From JALYUA01 sp039933215 (GTDB taxonomy: Bacteria; Acidobacteriota; Thermoanaerobaculia; UBA5066; Gp7-AA6), in the NCBI GenBank assembly GCA_039933215.1, contig JBDTOO010000009.1, positions 1-64,000 of the forward strand: 64,000 nucleotides of DNA, given 5' to 3'. The position numbers were made by a program, and so were the translations under genes. The notes below the pieces were generated by a model. It saw only the letters and a list, made by a program, of their open reading frames with translations, searched no databases and had not been told where the DNA came from. Shown here piece by piece: positions 15,904-25,111 of the stretch (its first letter is position 1; every line of letters starts with the position of its first letter).

Positions 15904-16524
15904 ATGCCATTCTTGACGTTCGAAGGGGTCGAAGGTTGCGGCAAGACGACCCAGCTCGCGCGCGCCGCGGCCCGGCTGCGGGAGCGGAACTTCGACGTCG
16001 TCGAGACCCGCGAGCCCGGGGGCACCGAAATCGGCGAGAAGATCCGCGACATCTTGATGGACGTCGGAAACTCCGGGCTGGACGCCGGCGCAGAGTGGCT
16101 GCTCCTCGAAGCCGACCGCCGGCAGCACGTGTCGCAGGTGCTACAGCCGGCACTCGAGAGGGGCGCGTTCGTCCTCTGTGACCGGTACAGCGACTCGACG
16201 GAGGCCTACCAGGCCAACGGCCGGGGACTCGATTCCGGCGCGGTGGCTTTCGTCGATGCGATCGCCCGCCAGGGGCTCACGCCCGACCTGACGCTGATCT
16301 ACGACCTCGACCCGGCGGTCGGCCTGCAGCGCGCGCGGGGACGCGACGGGCGGGACGGACGATTCGAGTCCTCCGACATGGGATTCCACGAGAGGGTCCG
16401 GGGGGCATACCTCGCGATCGCGCGCCGCGAGCATCTGCGGGTCCGCCTTCTCTCGGGCGACGGTCCCCCCGACGAGATCTTTGAAGCCACCTGGACGGCG
16501 ATCTCCGAGCGATTCGGAATTTGA
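15904..16524 (+). CDS. tmk: Thymidylate kinase
   Basis: 206 residues, normal family length. Phosphorylates dTMP to dTDP with ATP in the cytosol. P-loop GVEGCGKT at 8-15, the REPGGTEIGEKIR dTMP-binding segment at about 36-48, the DRY-type motif (CDRYSDSTEAYQ) near the middle, and an arginine-rich lid region RARGRDGRDGR. The gene is divergent from the phosphatase gene. Its stop overlaps the TTG start of holB, a common pairing in bacteria. Confidence 0.96.
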   Translation: MPFLTFEGVEGCGKTTQLARAAARLRERNFDVVETREPGGTEIGEKIRDILMDVGNSGLDAGAEWLLLEADRRQHVSQVLQPALERGAFVLCDRYSDSTEAYQANGRGLDSGAVAFVDAIARQGLTPDLTLIYDLDPAVGLQRARGRDGRDGRFESSDMGFHERVRGAYLAIARREHLRVRLLSGDGPPDEIFEATWTAISERFGI

Positions 16525-17465
16525 GCGCGTCGGACCGGCTCGAACGCCTCGCCGAGCGCCCCGGCTCCTTTCCGGGCGCCCTCCTCCTCGCGGGACCGTC
16601 CGCCGACGGGGTGGACGCGGAGGCCCGCCGCCTCGCCGCCCGGCTGCTGTGCCCGGGCGACGATCCGAACGGTTCGTGCGACTCCTGCCGCCGCGTCGCC
16701 GCCGGGACGCACCCCGACCTGCTGGTCGTCGAGCCGGAGGGCGTCGCCATCAAGGTCGACCGCGTCCGCCAGGCGCTCGTCTTCGCGGCGGGGCGTCCCT
16801 ACGAAGCGGCGCGCCGCGTCGCGCTGGTGCTGCGGGCGGAGAAGCTCGGCGTCGAATCGGCAAACGCCCTCCTGAAGGCACTGGAGGAGCCGGGCGACTG
16901 CGTCCGCTGGATCCTCACGACGGAGAGGCCGGAGTCCCTGCTGATCACGATCCGGTCGCGGTGCGTCACGGCGCTCGTCCCGGCGCCGTCCCGCGGCGAG
17001 CGCGCCGCGGCCTGGAAGGCGCGCGGCTTTTCGGAAGAGGACGCGGCCGATCTCGCGCTTTTCGGCGTTGCCGACGCCGAAAAGGAGGACGCGGAGGAAG
17101 AGCTCGTGAGGCGGAGGGCCGCGCGCGAGCGCGTGGTCCTCGCCGTTGCCGGCGCCGTCTCGGACGGCGGCGCGGCCCAGGCGGTGCTGCTCGCCGAAGT
17201 GCTGTCGAAGTCGGACCGCGCGTCGGCGGGCCTGCTGGCGGAGGTGCTGGCCGACGCGGCGCTCGCCGCCGCCGGCACGCCCGAGCGCATGCGACACCGC
17301 GCGCTGGGCGGGCCGATCGCCGGGATCGCGGCGCGCCGCTCGAGCGAGGCCCTCCGCAACGCGGCCGTGGCGGCCGCCGACGCGCCCGAGGACAGCCGGC
17401 GCGGCAACCGGCGGCTTCACTTCGAGGCCCTCCTCCTGAAGCTCGTCCTCGCGGGCCGGGACTGA
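16521..17465 (+). CDS. holB: DNA polymerase III delta' subunit
   Basis: 314 residues from TTG at 16521 (TTGA overlap with tmk). Clamp-loader subunit of the replicase. As in other delta' proteins there is no proper Walker A; the conserved VESANALLKALEEPG (about 113-127) and SRC (SRCVTALVPAP) motifs are present. The zinc module shows only three cysteines (C...CDSC followed by RRVAAGTHPD) where four are usual, so zinc binding may be weak or lost. The position directly after tmk supports the call. Confidence 0.9.
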   Translation: MSASDRLERLAERPGSFPGALLLAGPSADGVDAEARRLAARLLCPGDDPNGSCDSCRRVAAGTHPDLLVVEPEGVAIKVDRVRQALVFAAGRPYEAARRVALVLRAEKLGVESANALLKALEEPGDCVRWILTTERPESLLITIRSRCVTALVPAPSRGERAAAWKARGFSEEDAADLALFGVADAEKEDAEEELVRRRAARERVVLAVAGAVSDGGAAQAVLLAEVLSKSDRASAGLLAEVLADAALAAAGTPERMRHRALGGPIAGIAARRSSEALRNAAVAAADAPEDSRRGNRRLHFEALLLKLVLAGRD

Positions 17466-17492
17466 GGCCGCCGGGAGGCGCTCCCGTCGCGG

Positions 17493-17528
17493 AAAAATGA
17501 AACGGGCGGCGCCAACGCCGCCCGTTTC
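17493..17528 (-). terminator. Rho-independent terminator of the PEGA gene
   Basis: A perfect 13-bp stem (17499-17511 with 17516-17528) with a CCAA loop. On the minus strand it is followed by a T then a run of five (ATTTTT), directly after the PEGA gene. It also sits 34 bases after holB and may stop plus-strand transcription less well. Confidence 0.85.
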
Positions 17529-17547
17529 CGAATCCGATGCGAGTCGC

Positions 17548-18630
17548 TCAGCGGCCGAGGGAGATCGTCACCGACTCCATCTTGCCGACCTCGACCGTCA
17601 CTTCGCTCGACTTGTCCCGGTATCCCGGCCGGGAGACCGTCACGGTGTGCTTGCCGGGCGCCACCACGATCCCTCGATCCATGGAGGAAACCTCGTCCGC
17701 CGAGCCGACGAACCGGTCGTCGACGTAAACCACGGCGTCCGACGGCTCGACGGAGATCTTCAGGCGTCCCCGATCCCGGCGCCCTTCCGGGCGTGCCGAA
17801 ACCGAGACGTCCGGGCGGCGGTCACTGCGCCGCCAGTCCTCGGACGGCCGGGCCACGGGGGGCCGCTCGTCCCGATCCCGGTCCGCGTCGCGATCGGCAT
17901 CCGCCGTGCGGTCATCGCGGTCGTCGCCTTCGTCCGAGCGGCCTTCGATCTCACGGCCCATGTCTCCCTCACGACCCATGTCTTCGTCCCGGGTTCCGGG
18001 GCGCCGATCCTCGTCGCCGCGGCCGACGTACGGTCGCGCCACCTCGCGGTCGGAACGCTTGGCGAAGAACCGCGGAACGTCTCCTTCGAGCTTCGGCGGG
18101 TCGCTCTGAGCCCGAGCGCTGGCGCCGTGCCGCAGCTTGTCGTCGACCTTGAGCTGCACGCCCGCCCGGGCGCGCACCTCGATCGTCTTCGTCTCGTATC
18201 CGTTCAGTCGGAACTCGAGCCGGTAACGGCCCGGCCGCAGGTACAGCTTGTCGGGAAAGCCGTCGAAATCATCGGCCGTTCCGATGTACTGGCCATCGAG
18301 GTAGACCCGGGCCTCTTCCGGCGCCACGTCGGTCTTCACCGATGCCCAATTCGCGTCCGTGTATCCGTAGCCCCCCGGGTAATACCCGGAGTAGCCGTAG
18401 TAGCCGCCGTAGTAGCCCGGCAAGCCCCAGCCCAGCCCCCAGTAGGGGCGATAAAAAACCCGCCCTCCGAACCCGCCGTGGAAGCCCCCGTGAAATCCTC
18501 CGCGGAAGGCGCTCCGCCCCGAGTTCCCGCCGTGGCGCGTCTCGGCCGATGCGGTCGCGGGGCTGGCGGTGAGGCACAGCGCCGCCAGCGCCGCGATCCC
18601 GAGTCCCATCGTCAACTTCTGCTTCTTCAT
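17548..18630 (-). CDS. Secreted PEGA-domain protein with Gly/Tyr-rich segment
   Basis: 360 residues from ATG at 18630 (GGGAG nine bases upstream; an earlier in-frame GTG is less likely). Signal peptide about 1-28. A Gly/Tyr/Phe-rich stretch follows (about 35-95, FHGGFHGGF then many GYYG units), then a PEGA-like beta domain (about 105-165, ARVYLDGQYIG...), a long Arg/Asp-rich low-complexity region (about 180-280) and a second PEGA domain at the C-terminus (AVVYVDDRFVG...). PEGA domains are surface-protein modules that may bind other wall proteins or glycans. It stands alone between holB and the glycan locus and ends at a strong terminator. Confidence 0.85.
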   Translation of the reverse strand: MKKQKLTMGLGIAALAALCLTASPATASAETRHGGNSGRSAFRGGFHGGFHGGFGGRVFYRPYWGLGWGLPGYYGGYYGYSGYYPGGYGYTDANWASVKTDVAPEEARVYLDGQYIGTADDFDGFPDKLYLRPGRYRLEFRLNGYETKTIEVRARAGVQLKVDDKLRHGASARAQSDPPKLEGDVPRFFAKRSDREVARPYVGRGDEDRRPGTRDEDMGREGDMGREIEGRSDEGDDRDDRTADADRDADRDRDERPPVARPSEDWRRSDRRPDVSVSARPEGRRDRGRLKISVEPSDAVVYVDDRFVGSADEVSSMDRGIVVAPGKHTVTVSRPGYRDKSSEVTVEVGKMESVTISLGR

Positions 18631-18765
18631 GTCATGTTTCTCCCGCTCCAGAGCAAAGCAATCCGGGGGCCACACCACCGCGGGGAGGCGCCGTCCGTAA
18701 GTCGCGTCCGGCGAAGGAATTGACGGCCGTCCCTTCGAGGGGGTCTCCGGCGGGATGACCTCCGC

Positions 18766-19734
18766 TCAGGTCAGTCGTCGCCCTGAAAAGGACACTGCGG
18801 GGGCTTCGCCCGTTTCCGCGGCGGAGGGAAGACGGCGGCGAAGACCCCGGAGATAGTCCTCCCGCAGGACGCGGTCGATCGCCCGTCGAGCCCCCGGGAT
18901 TTCCCACCGCTCCCCGAGAGCCGCCCACCAGGCGCGCAGGCGGCTCGAGAGCGCGTGTCCGTCCTGAAACCGAAGCGCCTGGGGCACGGCGAGGAAATCG
19001 CCGAGCTCCGGATGTTTCGCGTAGAAGATCGCCGCCGATTCCCCCGCCTTTTCCTGGCGCCGGCGAAACGAGGTGAACGTGATGTCGTGGTGGTGGCGCG
19101 CGACCGCCTCCGGCCGGTAGATGATCTTCATGCCCCGGCCCATCAGGCGGTACGAGATCTCGATGTCTTCCCAGGCGGCCCCGGGAAACGTCGTGTCGAA
19201 GAGGCCTTCCTCGAAGAGGAGCGACCGGGGCAGCGAGATGTTCGACGTGTAGAAGAAGTTGAAGGGCACGGACTCGGGGTCGTCGATGAGCGCGTAACCG
19301 AACTGCAGGCCGTACTCGTTGATGTGATGCAGAAAGGGTGAGACGCGGCGCTCGCGAGGCCACGTCGTATAGCCGAGGACCGCGACCGGATACCCGCGCT
19401 CCTCGGCCTGCGCCGCTCCGTGGACGGCCAGGAGCCTCGGCTCCGGCACCGTGTCGTCGCCGAGAAAAAGGATGAACCGCCCCCGCGCCTCTTCGACGCC
19501 CCGGTTTCTCGCGGAGGCCGGGCCCCCATTCTCCTTTTCGAGCGCGCGGAACGCGTAGTCGGGGCGGTAGGCGCGGAGCCTCCTCCAGGTGTCGTCCCGC
19601 GATCCGTCGTCGATCACGATCACCTCGAACGCGGGGGGCGACGTCTGGCGCGCCAGGCCCTCGAGCACCTGGAAGAGGGTGTGCGGTCGCCGGTAGGTGG
19701 GGATGACGACGGAGAAGAGCGGGGTCCCCGTCAC
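18766..19734 (-). CDS. Family 2 glycosyltransferase
   Basis: 322 residues from GTG at 19734, overlapping the stop of the next glycosyltransferase gene (GTGA). GT-A fold: FSVVIPTYRRP at the N-terminus, IDDGSRDD at about 40-47, the metal-binding FLGDDTV near residue 90, and WEDIEISYRL near 185. The C-terminal ~80 residues are basic and helical. It transfers a sugar from a nucleotide sugar during glycan assembly at the cytosolic face of the membrane; sugar and acceptor cannot be told. It is the last gene of the minus-strand glycan run. Confidence 0.88.
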   Translation of the reverse strand: MTGTPLFSVVIPTYRRPHTLFQVLEGLARQTSPPAFEVIVIDDGSRDDTWRRLRAYRPDYAFRALEKENGGPASARNRGVEEARGRFILFLGDDTVPEPRLLAVHGAAQAEERGYPVAVLGYTTWPRERRVSPFLHHINEYGLQFGYALIDDPESVPFNFFYTSNISLPRSLLFEEGLFDTTFPGAAWEDIEISYRLMGRGMKIIYRPEAVARHHHDITFTSFRRRQEKAGESAAIFYAKHPELGDFLAVPQALRFQDGHALSSRLRAWWAALGERWEIPGARRAIDRVLREDYLRGLRRRLPSAAETGEAPAVSFSGRRLT

Positions 19735-20927
19735 CGGAAGATCTCCGTGAGGCTCGAGCGCACGAGCTCGGGAGACCGGCCGAGCAGCTCCTGGAAATAG
19801 GGGCCGTCGAATCGCTCGTCGCCCGGGTACGTCGGCACCAGGCGAAGGGGGAATCGGGCGAAGATCTCGGAGTCGGCGCGCTTCCGACGCGCCTGCACCG
19901 CCCGGCGTTTCGCGGCGAGCGCGTCCTGGTTGCGATGGATCCAGAGGAGAGCCCGCAGGTGGGCGATCGTCAGGGGGTCGTCCACCGAAACGGGCGGCCC
20001 GCCCCCGGACGTCTCCGCGACCCCGAAGACACGCTTCCACAGTCGCGTGCGGGGCCCGGTCTCCGCGGAATACGGATCCCGCTGAAGCTCCGCCGCTCCC
20101 GGGTTGCGGCTTTCGAGCATCCGCGCGATGCGTCCGAGAAACGCTCCCAGAATCGATGGCATCAGCGCGCGGAAGTGCTCGTCGTCGAAGTTCTTCCACG
20201 CCGTCGCGAACGCGTTCTTTTCGAAGAGAAAACCCCGGGAGAACACGCCGAGGGCCTCGCCGGTCGCTCCGCCCCGGTGCCGGGCGAAGGCGCGGGGCTC
20301 GGACAGGATCCGCCGGCCGAAGATCCACTGGCGCCAGCCGAAGTCGACGTCCTCGAGATAGGCGAAGTAGTCGTCGTCGAATCCGCCGGAGTCGAGAAAA
20401 GCATCCCGGCGCACCGCCATCAGTCCGCCGCACGCGAAGAGGCGCGGCTCCCCCGCCGGCGAGGAAGAAACCTCCGCGACCGGCCGGCCCACGTCGACCT
20501 GGAAGGCATGGCCGTCGAAGGTCAGGAACCCGTCGGAGAAGTCGTTGGTCTCGCCGGTCCGATCGACGAGCCGGCCGCCGATCGCGGCGACATCCGCCGG
20601 GGCCTCCGCCAGCGCGGAAGCGAGGAGCTCGAGAGCGCGCTCATCCACGACCGCGTCGTCGTTGACGAAGGCGACGAAAGGCGCCGCCGCCGCCTGGACC
20701 CCCAGCCGGCAGCCCGCTGCGAAGCCGACGTTGCCGCCCGCGTCGATGCGGCGCACTCCCGTTCGCTCGCGCATCTGCCGGGCGAGTCCGGGCCCGCCGG
20801 TATTGTCGACCAGGAGCGTCTCGGTCGAGATGCGGCGCCCCGCGATCGCGAGAGCGTCCAGCGCCTCACGCAGATGGTCCTCGCCCCGGTGATGGACGAC
20901 GACGACCGACAGGTCCGGAGCGGGCAT
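19731..20927 (-). CDS. Family 2 glycosyltransferase, rhamnosyltransferase-like
   Basis: 398 residues from ATG at 20927. The N-terminus LSVVVVHHRGEDHLREAL and the segment GGNVGFAAGCRLGV, followed by FVNDDAVVDERAL, are typical of GT2 enzymes related to dTDP-rhamnosyltransferases. DYFAYLEDVDFGWR is the usual acceptor-side motif. The C-terminal ~130 residues are an extra helical region. Its stop overlaps the start of the next GT2 gene. The specificity for rhamnose is a family resemblance only. Confidence 0.87.
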   Translation of the reverse strand: MPAPDLSVVVVHHRGEDHLREALDALAIAGRRISTETLLVDNTGGPGLARQMRERTGVRRIDAGGNVGFAAGCRLGVQAAAAPFVAFVNDDAVVDERALELLASALAEAPADVAAIGGRLVDRTGETNDFSDGFLTFDGHAFQVDVGRPVAEVSSSPAGEPRLFACGGLMAVRRDAFLDSGGFDDDYFAYLEDVDFGWRQWIFGRRILSEPRAFARHRGGATGEALGVFSRGFLFEKNAFATAWKNFDDEHFRALMPSILGAFLGRIARMLESRNPGAAELQRDPYSAETGPRTRLWKRVFGVAETSGGGPPVSVDDPLTIAHLRALLWIHRNQDALAAKRRAVQARRKRADSEIFARFPLRLVPTYPGDERFDGPYFQELLGRSPELVRSSLTEIFR

Positions 20928-20993
20928 GGCGCGCGAAGATTAGCAGGGTGCCGCGCGCCGTGCGGCTTCGGCCGTTGCAGCCCCGCGACGGAC

Positions 20994-22241
20994 TCAGGCT
21001 CGTCCGCGAGCGGACCAGCGGCGCCACAGCGACCCCGAAGAGTGCGACGGCATCGGGCGCCGCCCGGGGTCGATGCGCGCGTCGCGGCACCACGCGGCGA
21101 CGGGCGCCGCCACAACGCTCCACGTCCGGGTGGCGGCGAAGGTCCTCGCCGCCAGCGAGAGGGCGCGCATCCGATCGGCGTCCGCGAGAACGGCCGAGAC
21201 CGCCTGCGCGACCGCGGAAGCGGTCGCTTCCACCTGAACTCCGGCCCCCGCCTCGAAGAGCTCCCGCGCGAGCGCGCCGCCTCCGACGGACACGCTGCCG
21301 ACACCGCCCCACGCGGCATCCAGGAGCCGCGTCCGGAAAGCCAGATCGGTCTCGAGCCCGGCCGAGGAGATGGAGACCACGAGGTCCACGGCCGCGTAGA
21401 GGTCGGCCCGCGACGCGTAGGGGAGCCACGGAGCGAAGACGATCGATTTTCCGTGGGGATCGACGGCGCGCGCCCGCTCGCGCGCCCGGGCATAGACGCG
21501 CTGAGGCGTCGTCTGCGGATTCGGATTCTCGAAGAAGAGGAGCCTCGCCTCCGGCTGCTTCCGCAGAACGCCTGACCACGCGTCGAGGAGCAGATCCGGG
21601 TCGTACCAGTCGTAGATGCCGCCGAACAGCACGACGGGTCCGGCGCCGGGAGCGAGACCCGTGGCGCGGAGACCCGCCGCCGCGTCTCCGGCGGCCGGCT
21701 CTGCCGGCACGCCGAAAGGAACGACGGCGAGAAGCCGGGCGAGCCGGGGATCTCCGGGAAAGTTGGCGGCGCCGATCCGGCCGCGCGCGAAGAGCGCGCC
21801 CGCGTAGAACAACCGCTGCTCGGGCGAAGCCGAGAGGAAGAAGTCGCCGCGCGCCAGGGCGAGGTCGAGCGTCGCGTGGTCATGGCGGGCAGTCTCTTCC
21901 CCGAGTGTCGCCGCGTAGTGCAGATTCTCGACGAAGAAGGGGTCGTAGAGGTCGACGGCGACGGGGATGTCCTGCACCTGGTGAAACCAGAAGTTGGCCG
22001 CGTGTCCGGATACCACGGCCGCGTCGGCTCCCCGGGCGGCGGCTCGGAACCCCCCGGGCGTCGCGGCCTCGACCGTGACGCCGTTCGAAGCGGCGGCGGC
22101 CTCCTCGAGGTCGTTGGCGACGAGAAGCCGGACGTCGAACTCCCGTCCGAGCTCGCGCGCGAGCTCGAGGGCCCGGATCCCCATCCCCGCCATCTTCGGC
22201 CGGATGGGCTCCGGCGCGAGGACCAGGATGCGCCGCGTCAC
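20994..22241 (-). CDS. GT4-type (GT-B) glycosyltransferase
   Basis: 415 residues from GTG at 22241, overlapping the stop of the fusion gene upstream. The N-terminal Rossmann half starts ILVLAPEPIRPKMAGMGIRALELAR-like (split here: RILVLAPEP, then MAGMGIRALELA), and the C-terminal half has VVLFGGIYDWYDPDLLLDAW and VDLVVSISSAGLETDLAFR, where the usual catalytic E-x7-E region is diverged. It adds a sugar during glycan assembly. Donor and acceptor are unknown. Confidence 0.82.
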   Translation of the reverse strand: MTRRILVLAPEPIRPKMAGMGIRALELARELGREFDVRLLVANDLEEAAAASNGVTVEAATPGGFRAAARGADAAVVSGHAANFWFHQVQDIPVAVDLYDPFFVENLHYAATLGEETARHDHATLDLALARGDFFLSASPEQRLFYAGALFARGRIGAANFPGDPRLARLLAVVPFGVPAEPAAGDAAAGLRATGLAPGAGPVVLFGGIYDWYDPDLLLDAWSGVLRKQPEARLLFFENPNPQTTPQRVYARARERARAVDPHGKSIVFAPWLPYASRADLYAAVDLVVSISSAGLETDLAFRTRLLDAAWGGVGSVSVGGGALARELFEAGAGVQVEATASAVAQAVSAVLADADRMRALSLAARTFAATRTWSVVAAPVAAWCRDARIDPGRRPMPSHSSGSLWRRWSARGRA

Positions 22242-24118
22242 CGGCGGCCGCGGAGGCGGTCGAGAAGCAGGTGCAGCTTCCAGATCCGCGATGCGTAGAT
22301 CTGTTCGAGAATGCCGTTCAAGCGGCCGAGCTCGCCGTACGACCTGACCGCATCCTTTTCATACCGCTCGTTCGCGGCATAGAGGTCGGCGAGGCGCGCG
22401 TGGACGATCTCGTTCTCGACGGCGAGCCGGGCGCGATCCGTCTCGAGCTCGATCGAGCGGCGGATCGCTTCTCGCGCCGCGGCCCGCTCGCCCTCGGCGC
22501 GTTCGAGCCTCTCACCGAGATGCCGGTGGCTTTCCCGCTGGTAGGCGAGCTCTCCCTGGCTGCGGCCGTCCCGGTCGTACCAGAACGCGATCTGCGCGCG
22601 CATCCGGTCGAAAGCGCGCGCGAGCCCCTCTTCGGACCGCCGGGATGCGTACCGCGCGTAGATCTTGCCGCGTGCGGCCTGAAACTCCCCCGCCCCCGCC
22701 GCGACGTGCGCCGGATCCGCTGCGCCCCCTTCGAAGACGCGGTACTCGCACGTTACCGCGCGGACATGTCGAAAGGGCGTCTCGAAGGAGAGACGGATGA
22801 GGAAGTCCCAGTCTTCGGAGTACTCGAGCTCCGTGTCGAATCCACCGACCTGCGCGTACAGCGCGCGCGGAAGGAGGAGGGTGTGCAGAGGGATGTAGTT
22901 GGCGTAGAGCAGATAGTCCGGGTCGTAGTCGAGCGAATACTGGAGGAGCCTGTGGCGCACCTCCCATCCCGCATCCGTGCGCGTGTGCACGACCGTTGCG
23001 GCGTCGGAGTACACGACCGCCTCCGGACCCTGGCGCCAGGCGGCGTAGAGGCGCTCGAAGTGGTCCGGCGCCAGCCGGTCGTCGTCGTCGAGAAACCCGA
23101 TGAGCTCCTCGCGGGCGAGCGCCACGCCGCGGTTCGCGGCGGCCGACCGCCCGCCCCGCTCCGCGCGCTGCTCGACGACCAGGTCGAAAGCGCCCGGGAA
23201 CCGGTCCAGGCCTTCCACCGGAGCCCCGCCGTCGTTGACGACCACGACCTGCCGCGGGCGAACGGTCTGGGCGGCGACGCTTTCGAGCGCCTCCGCGAGA
23301 AGCGCCGGCCGGTTACGCGTGCGGATCACGACCGTGACCGGGGCCGTCGAGACGCCCCCGGCGCGGACCAGCGCCGGGCCGATCGATCGACGGAAATCCT
23401 CGAGCGACTCGGCCGAGATCTGCGGATACGACAGCACCCGGAACGCTTCCACGGGACCGGCTCCTGAGAGCGTGAGCCGCCGATACGCGTTCAAGCCGTT
23501 CACCGCGGCCGCGTAGTCCCGGACGGCGAGCTGCGACGCGTAGGCCGATATGGCTTCGCGTTTGCGGTCCGCGACCGAGGAGATGTCGACCAGCGCGTTC
23601 GGGAGCAGGGGGTGAGACACCTCGTAGAATCCCACCCGCAGCAGCCGGTAGCGATCGTGGTCCGCATCCAGAGAGCGCGAGCCGGCGACCCGGGTGAACA
23701 GCGCCTCCGCCAGCGCGCGGTGGTCGGGGTGGATCTCGACCGGCGAAGGGCAGAGCACGAGGTCCGGACGGAACTCGGCGATGAGCGCGCCGAGAGCGGC
23801 ATCGAGATCCGCGGACCTCTCGGACAGGCTGCGGTCGGGGAACCCGCCGAAGGCGGGCTCGGGGACTCTCAGCGAGCGGGCGGCGAGGCGGGCCTCGTCC
23901 CGCCGGAGCTCCCCGTACGAGGCCGCCTGGGCCGGATCGACGCCCTCCTGCCGCGTCCCGTCCGTCGCGATCCAGAGGAGGACCGCTTCGGCTCCGGAAT
24001 GCAGCGCGATCGTGCCCCCCGCCCCGAGCGTCTCGTCGTCGGGATGCGCGGCGAGGACGAGCAGCCGCGCCGCCGCGAGCTCGCTCGCCTGATAGGGAAT
24101 CAGCGACGTTTCATCCAC
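22238..24118 (-). CDS. PIG-L deacetylase fused to a family 2 glycosyltransferase
   Basis: 626 residues from GTG at 24118 (AAGGAA nine bases upstream; a GTG at 24127 sits too close to that site). Residues about 15-215 are a PIG-L/LmbE zinc deacetylase with AHPDDE at 24-29 and HPDH at 130-133. Residues about 260-500 are a GT-A glycosyltransferase (VTVVIRTRNRPALL from 261, FLDDDDRL at 343-350, EDWDFLIRL later). The tail (about 505-610) is helical and charged, likely coiled coil. Removal of an N-acetyl group and sugar transfer would act on the same glycan. Both catalytic motif sets are complete. Confidence 0.9.
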   Translation of the reverse strand: MDETSLIPYQASELAAARLLVLAAHPDDETLGAGGTIALHSGAEAVLLWIATDGTRQEGVDPAQAASYGELRRDEARLAARSLRVPEPAFGGFPDRSLSERSADLDAALGALIAEFRPDLVLCPSPVEIHPDHRALAEALFTRVAGSRSLDADHDRYRLLRVGFYEVSHPLLPNALVDISSVADRKREAISAYASQLAVRDYAAAVNGLNAYRRLTLSGAGPVEAFRVLSYPQISAESLEDFRRSIGPALVRAGGVSTAPVTVVIRTRNRPALLAEALESVAAQTVRPRQVVVVNDGGAPVEGLDRFPGAFDLVVEQRAERGGRSAAANRGVALAREELIGFLDDDDRLAPDHFERLYAAWRQGPEAVVYSDAATVVHTRTDAGWEVRHRLLQYSLDYDPDYLLYANYIPLHTLLLPRALYAQVGGFDTELEYSEDWDFLIRLSFETPFRHVRAVTCEYRVFEGGAADPAHVAAGAGEFQAARGKIYARYASRRSEEGLARAFDRMRAQIAFWYDRDGRSQGELAYQRESHRHLGERLERAEGERAAAREAIRRSIELETDRARLAVENEIVHARLADLYAANERYEKDAVRSYGELGRLNGILEQIYASRIWKLHLLLDRLRGRR

Positions 24119-24169
24119 TTCCGGCACTTCCTTGTTTTCCGCGGCAGTTTAACTGCTTCGACGCGCGCC

Positions 24170-25111
24170 TCAGACCATGTCGTAGAGCGCCGGCGTGACA
24201 TGCCCGCCGCTCTCGAGTCTCCGGACGGCCGCGTCGTCGAGGGGGCGGGCGATCATCGAGAATCCCGCGTCGTGGCGGCCCCCGGGAAGGGCGGAGATCA
24301 CCGAGTGGCCCGGCCCGCCGGGCGTCTCCCAGAACGCCAGCTCGCTCGCTCCCAGCCGCCGGGCCTCGGCCGCCGCCGCCGAAAGCACCGCCGGGTACGC
24401 CGCTCCTCCCTCCGGCTCGAAGAGATGGTCCGCGACGAGCGCCCGGGAGCCCGAGATCGAGAGAACGACCCAGCCCGTCATCGCCCCTGTCCGATCCGCG
24501 GTCCAGACCATGCGGTAGTAGCGGGCGGGCCGCGCGTGGAAACGCCAGTTGACTCTCGTGCGGTCCCGAACAGGACCCTCGGGAATCCGCTCCCGAATGC
24601 GCATCCAGAACGCATCGAAGTCCGCCCCGACAAAGTCACCGGTCCGTGCGCCGGGCGGCGCTGGCGGGAAGGCGTCGACGGGGACGCGCGCCTCCCGGAT
24701 CGGGAAGAGCACGCGGGCGCCGACGAACCGCTCGCTGATTACGAGGTGCCGGGCACCGGGAAATCCGAAGCAATAGGGGATTCCGCGCCCGTCGACGGCG
24801 TCGTAAAAGGCGTCGGTCATTTCGCGGAAGACGTGCCGGCCGAGGCCGCGGATGCGTGGATCCGTGGCAACGTCGCCGACGGCGTAGACGAGCGTCTCCT
24901 CGCCGCCGACGCGGGCCCGCGTCCCCGACCCCGCATAGTGGCCGACGACCTCGCCCGCGTCCTCGACCACCGTCCCGAACCATCCGTCGGGGTTCTGATC
25001 GAACTTCCAGCGCCACTCCTCCTCCGAGAGGGGCCGTCCGAACGTGCGTTCGAAGAGTCGCCGGATCCCCGGGACGTCCGCGGCGGCCGCCTCCCGGACG
25101 CGGACGCTCAC
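24170..25111 (-). CDS. GNAT-family N-acetyltransferase
   Basis: 313 residues from GTG at 25111 (GTGA overlap with the upstream glycosyltransferase gene). The first ~150 residues form a GNAT acetyl-CoA-binding domain: RVREAAAADVPGIRRLFERT at the start, EDAGEVVGHYAG, then VGDVATDPRIRGLGRHV, which contains the acetyl-CoA loop. A second half of similar fold follows (about 170-290). It probably acetylates an amino sugar or other small group of the glycan made by the flanking genes. The exact substrate is unknown. Confidence 0.82.
   Translation of the reverse strand: MSVRVREAAAADVPGIRRLFERTFGRPLSEEEWRWKFDQNPDGWFGTVVEDAGEVVGHYAGSGTRARVGGEETLVYAVGDVATDPRIRGLGRHVFREMTDAFYDAVDGRGIPYCFGFPGARHLVISERFVGARVLFPIREARVPVDAFPPAPPGARTGDFVGADFDAFWMRIRERIPEGPVRDRTRVNWRFHARPARYYRMVWTADRTGAMTGWVVLSISGSRALVADHLFEPEGGAAYPAVLSAAAAEARRLGASELAFWETPGGPGHSVISALPGGRHDAGFSMIARPLDDAAVRRLESGGHVTPALYDMV

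Noticed and set aside
17895..18100. Arg/Asp-rich stretch in the PEGA protein as a tandem DNA repeat
   Set aside because: It is low-complexity coding sequence without a fixed repeat unit.
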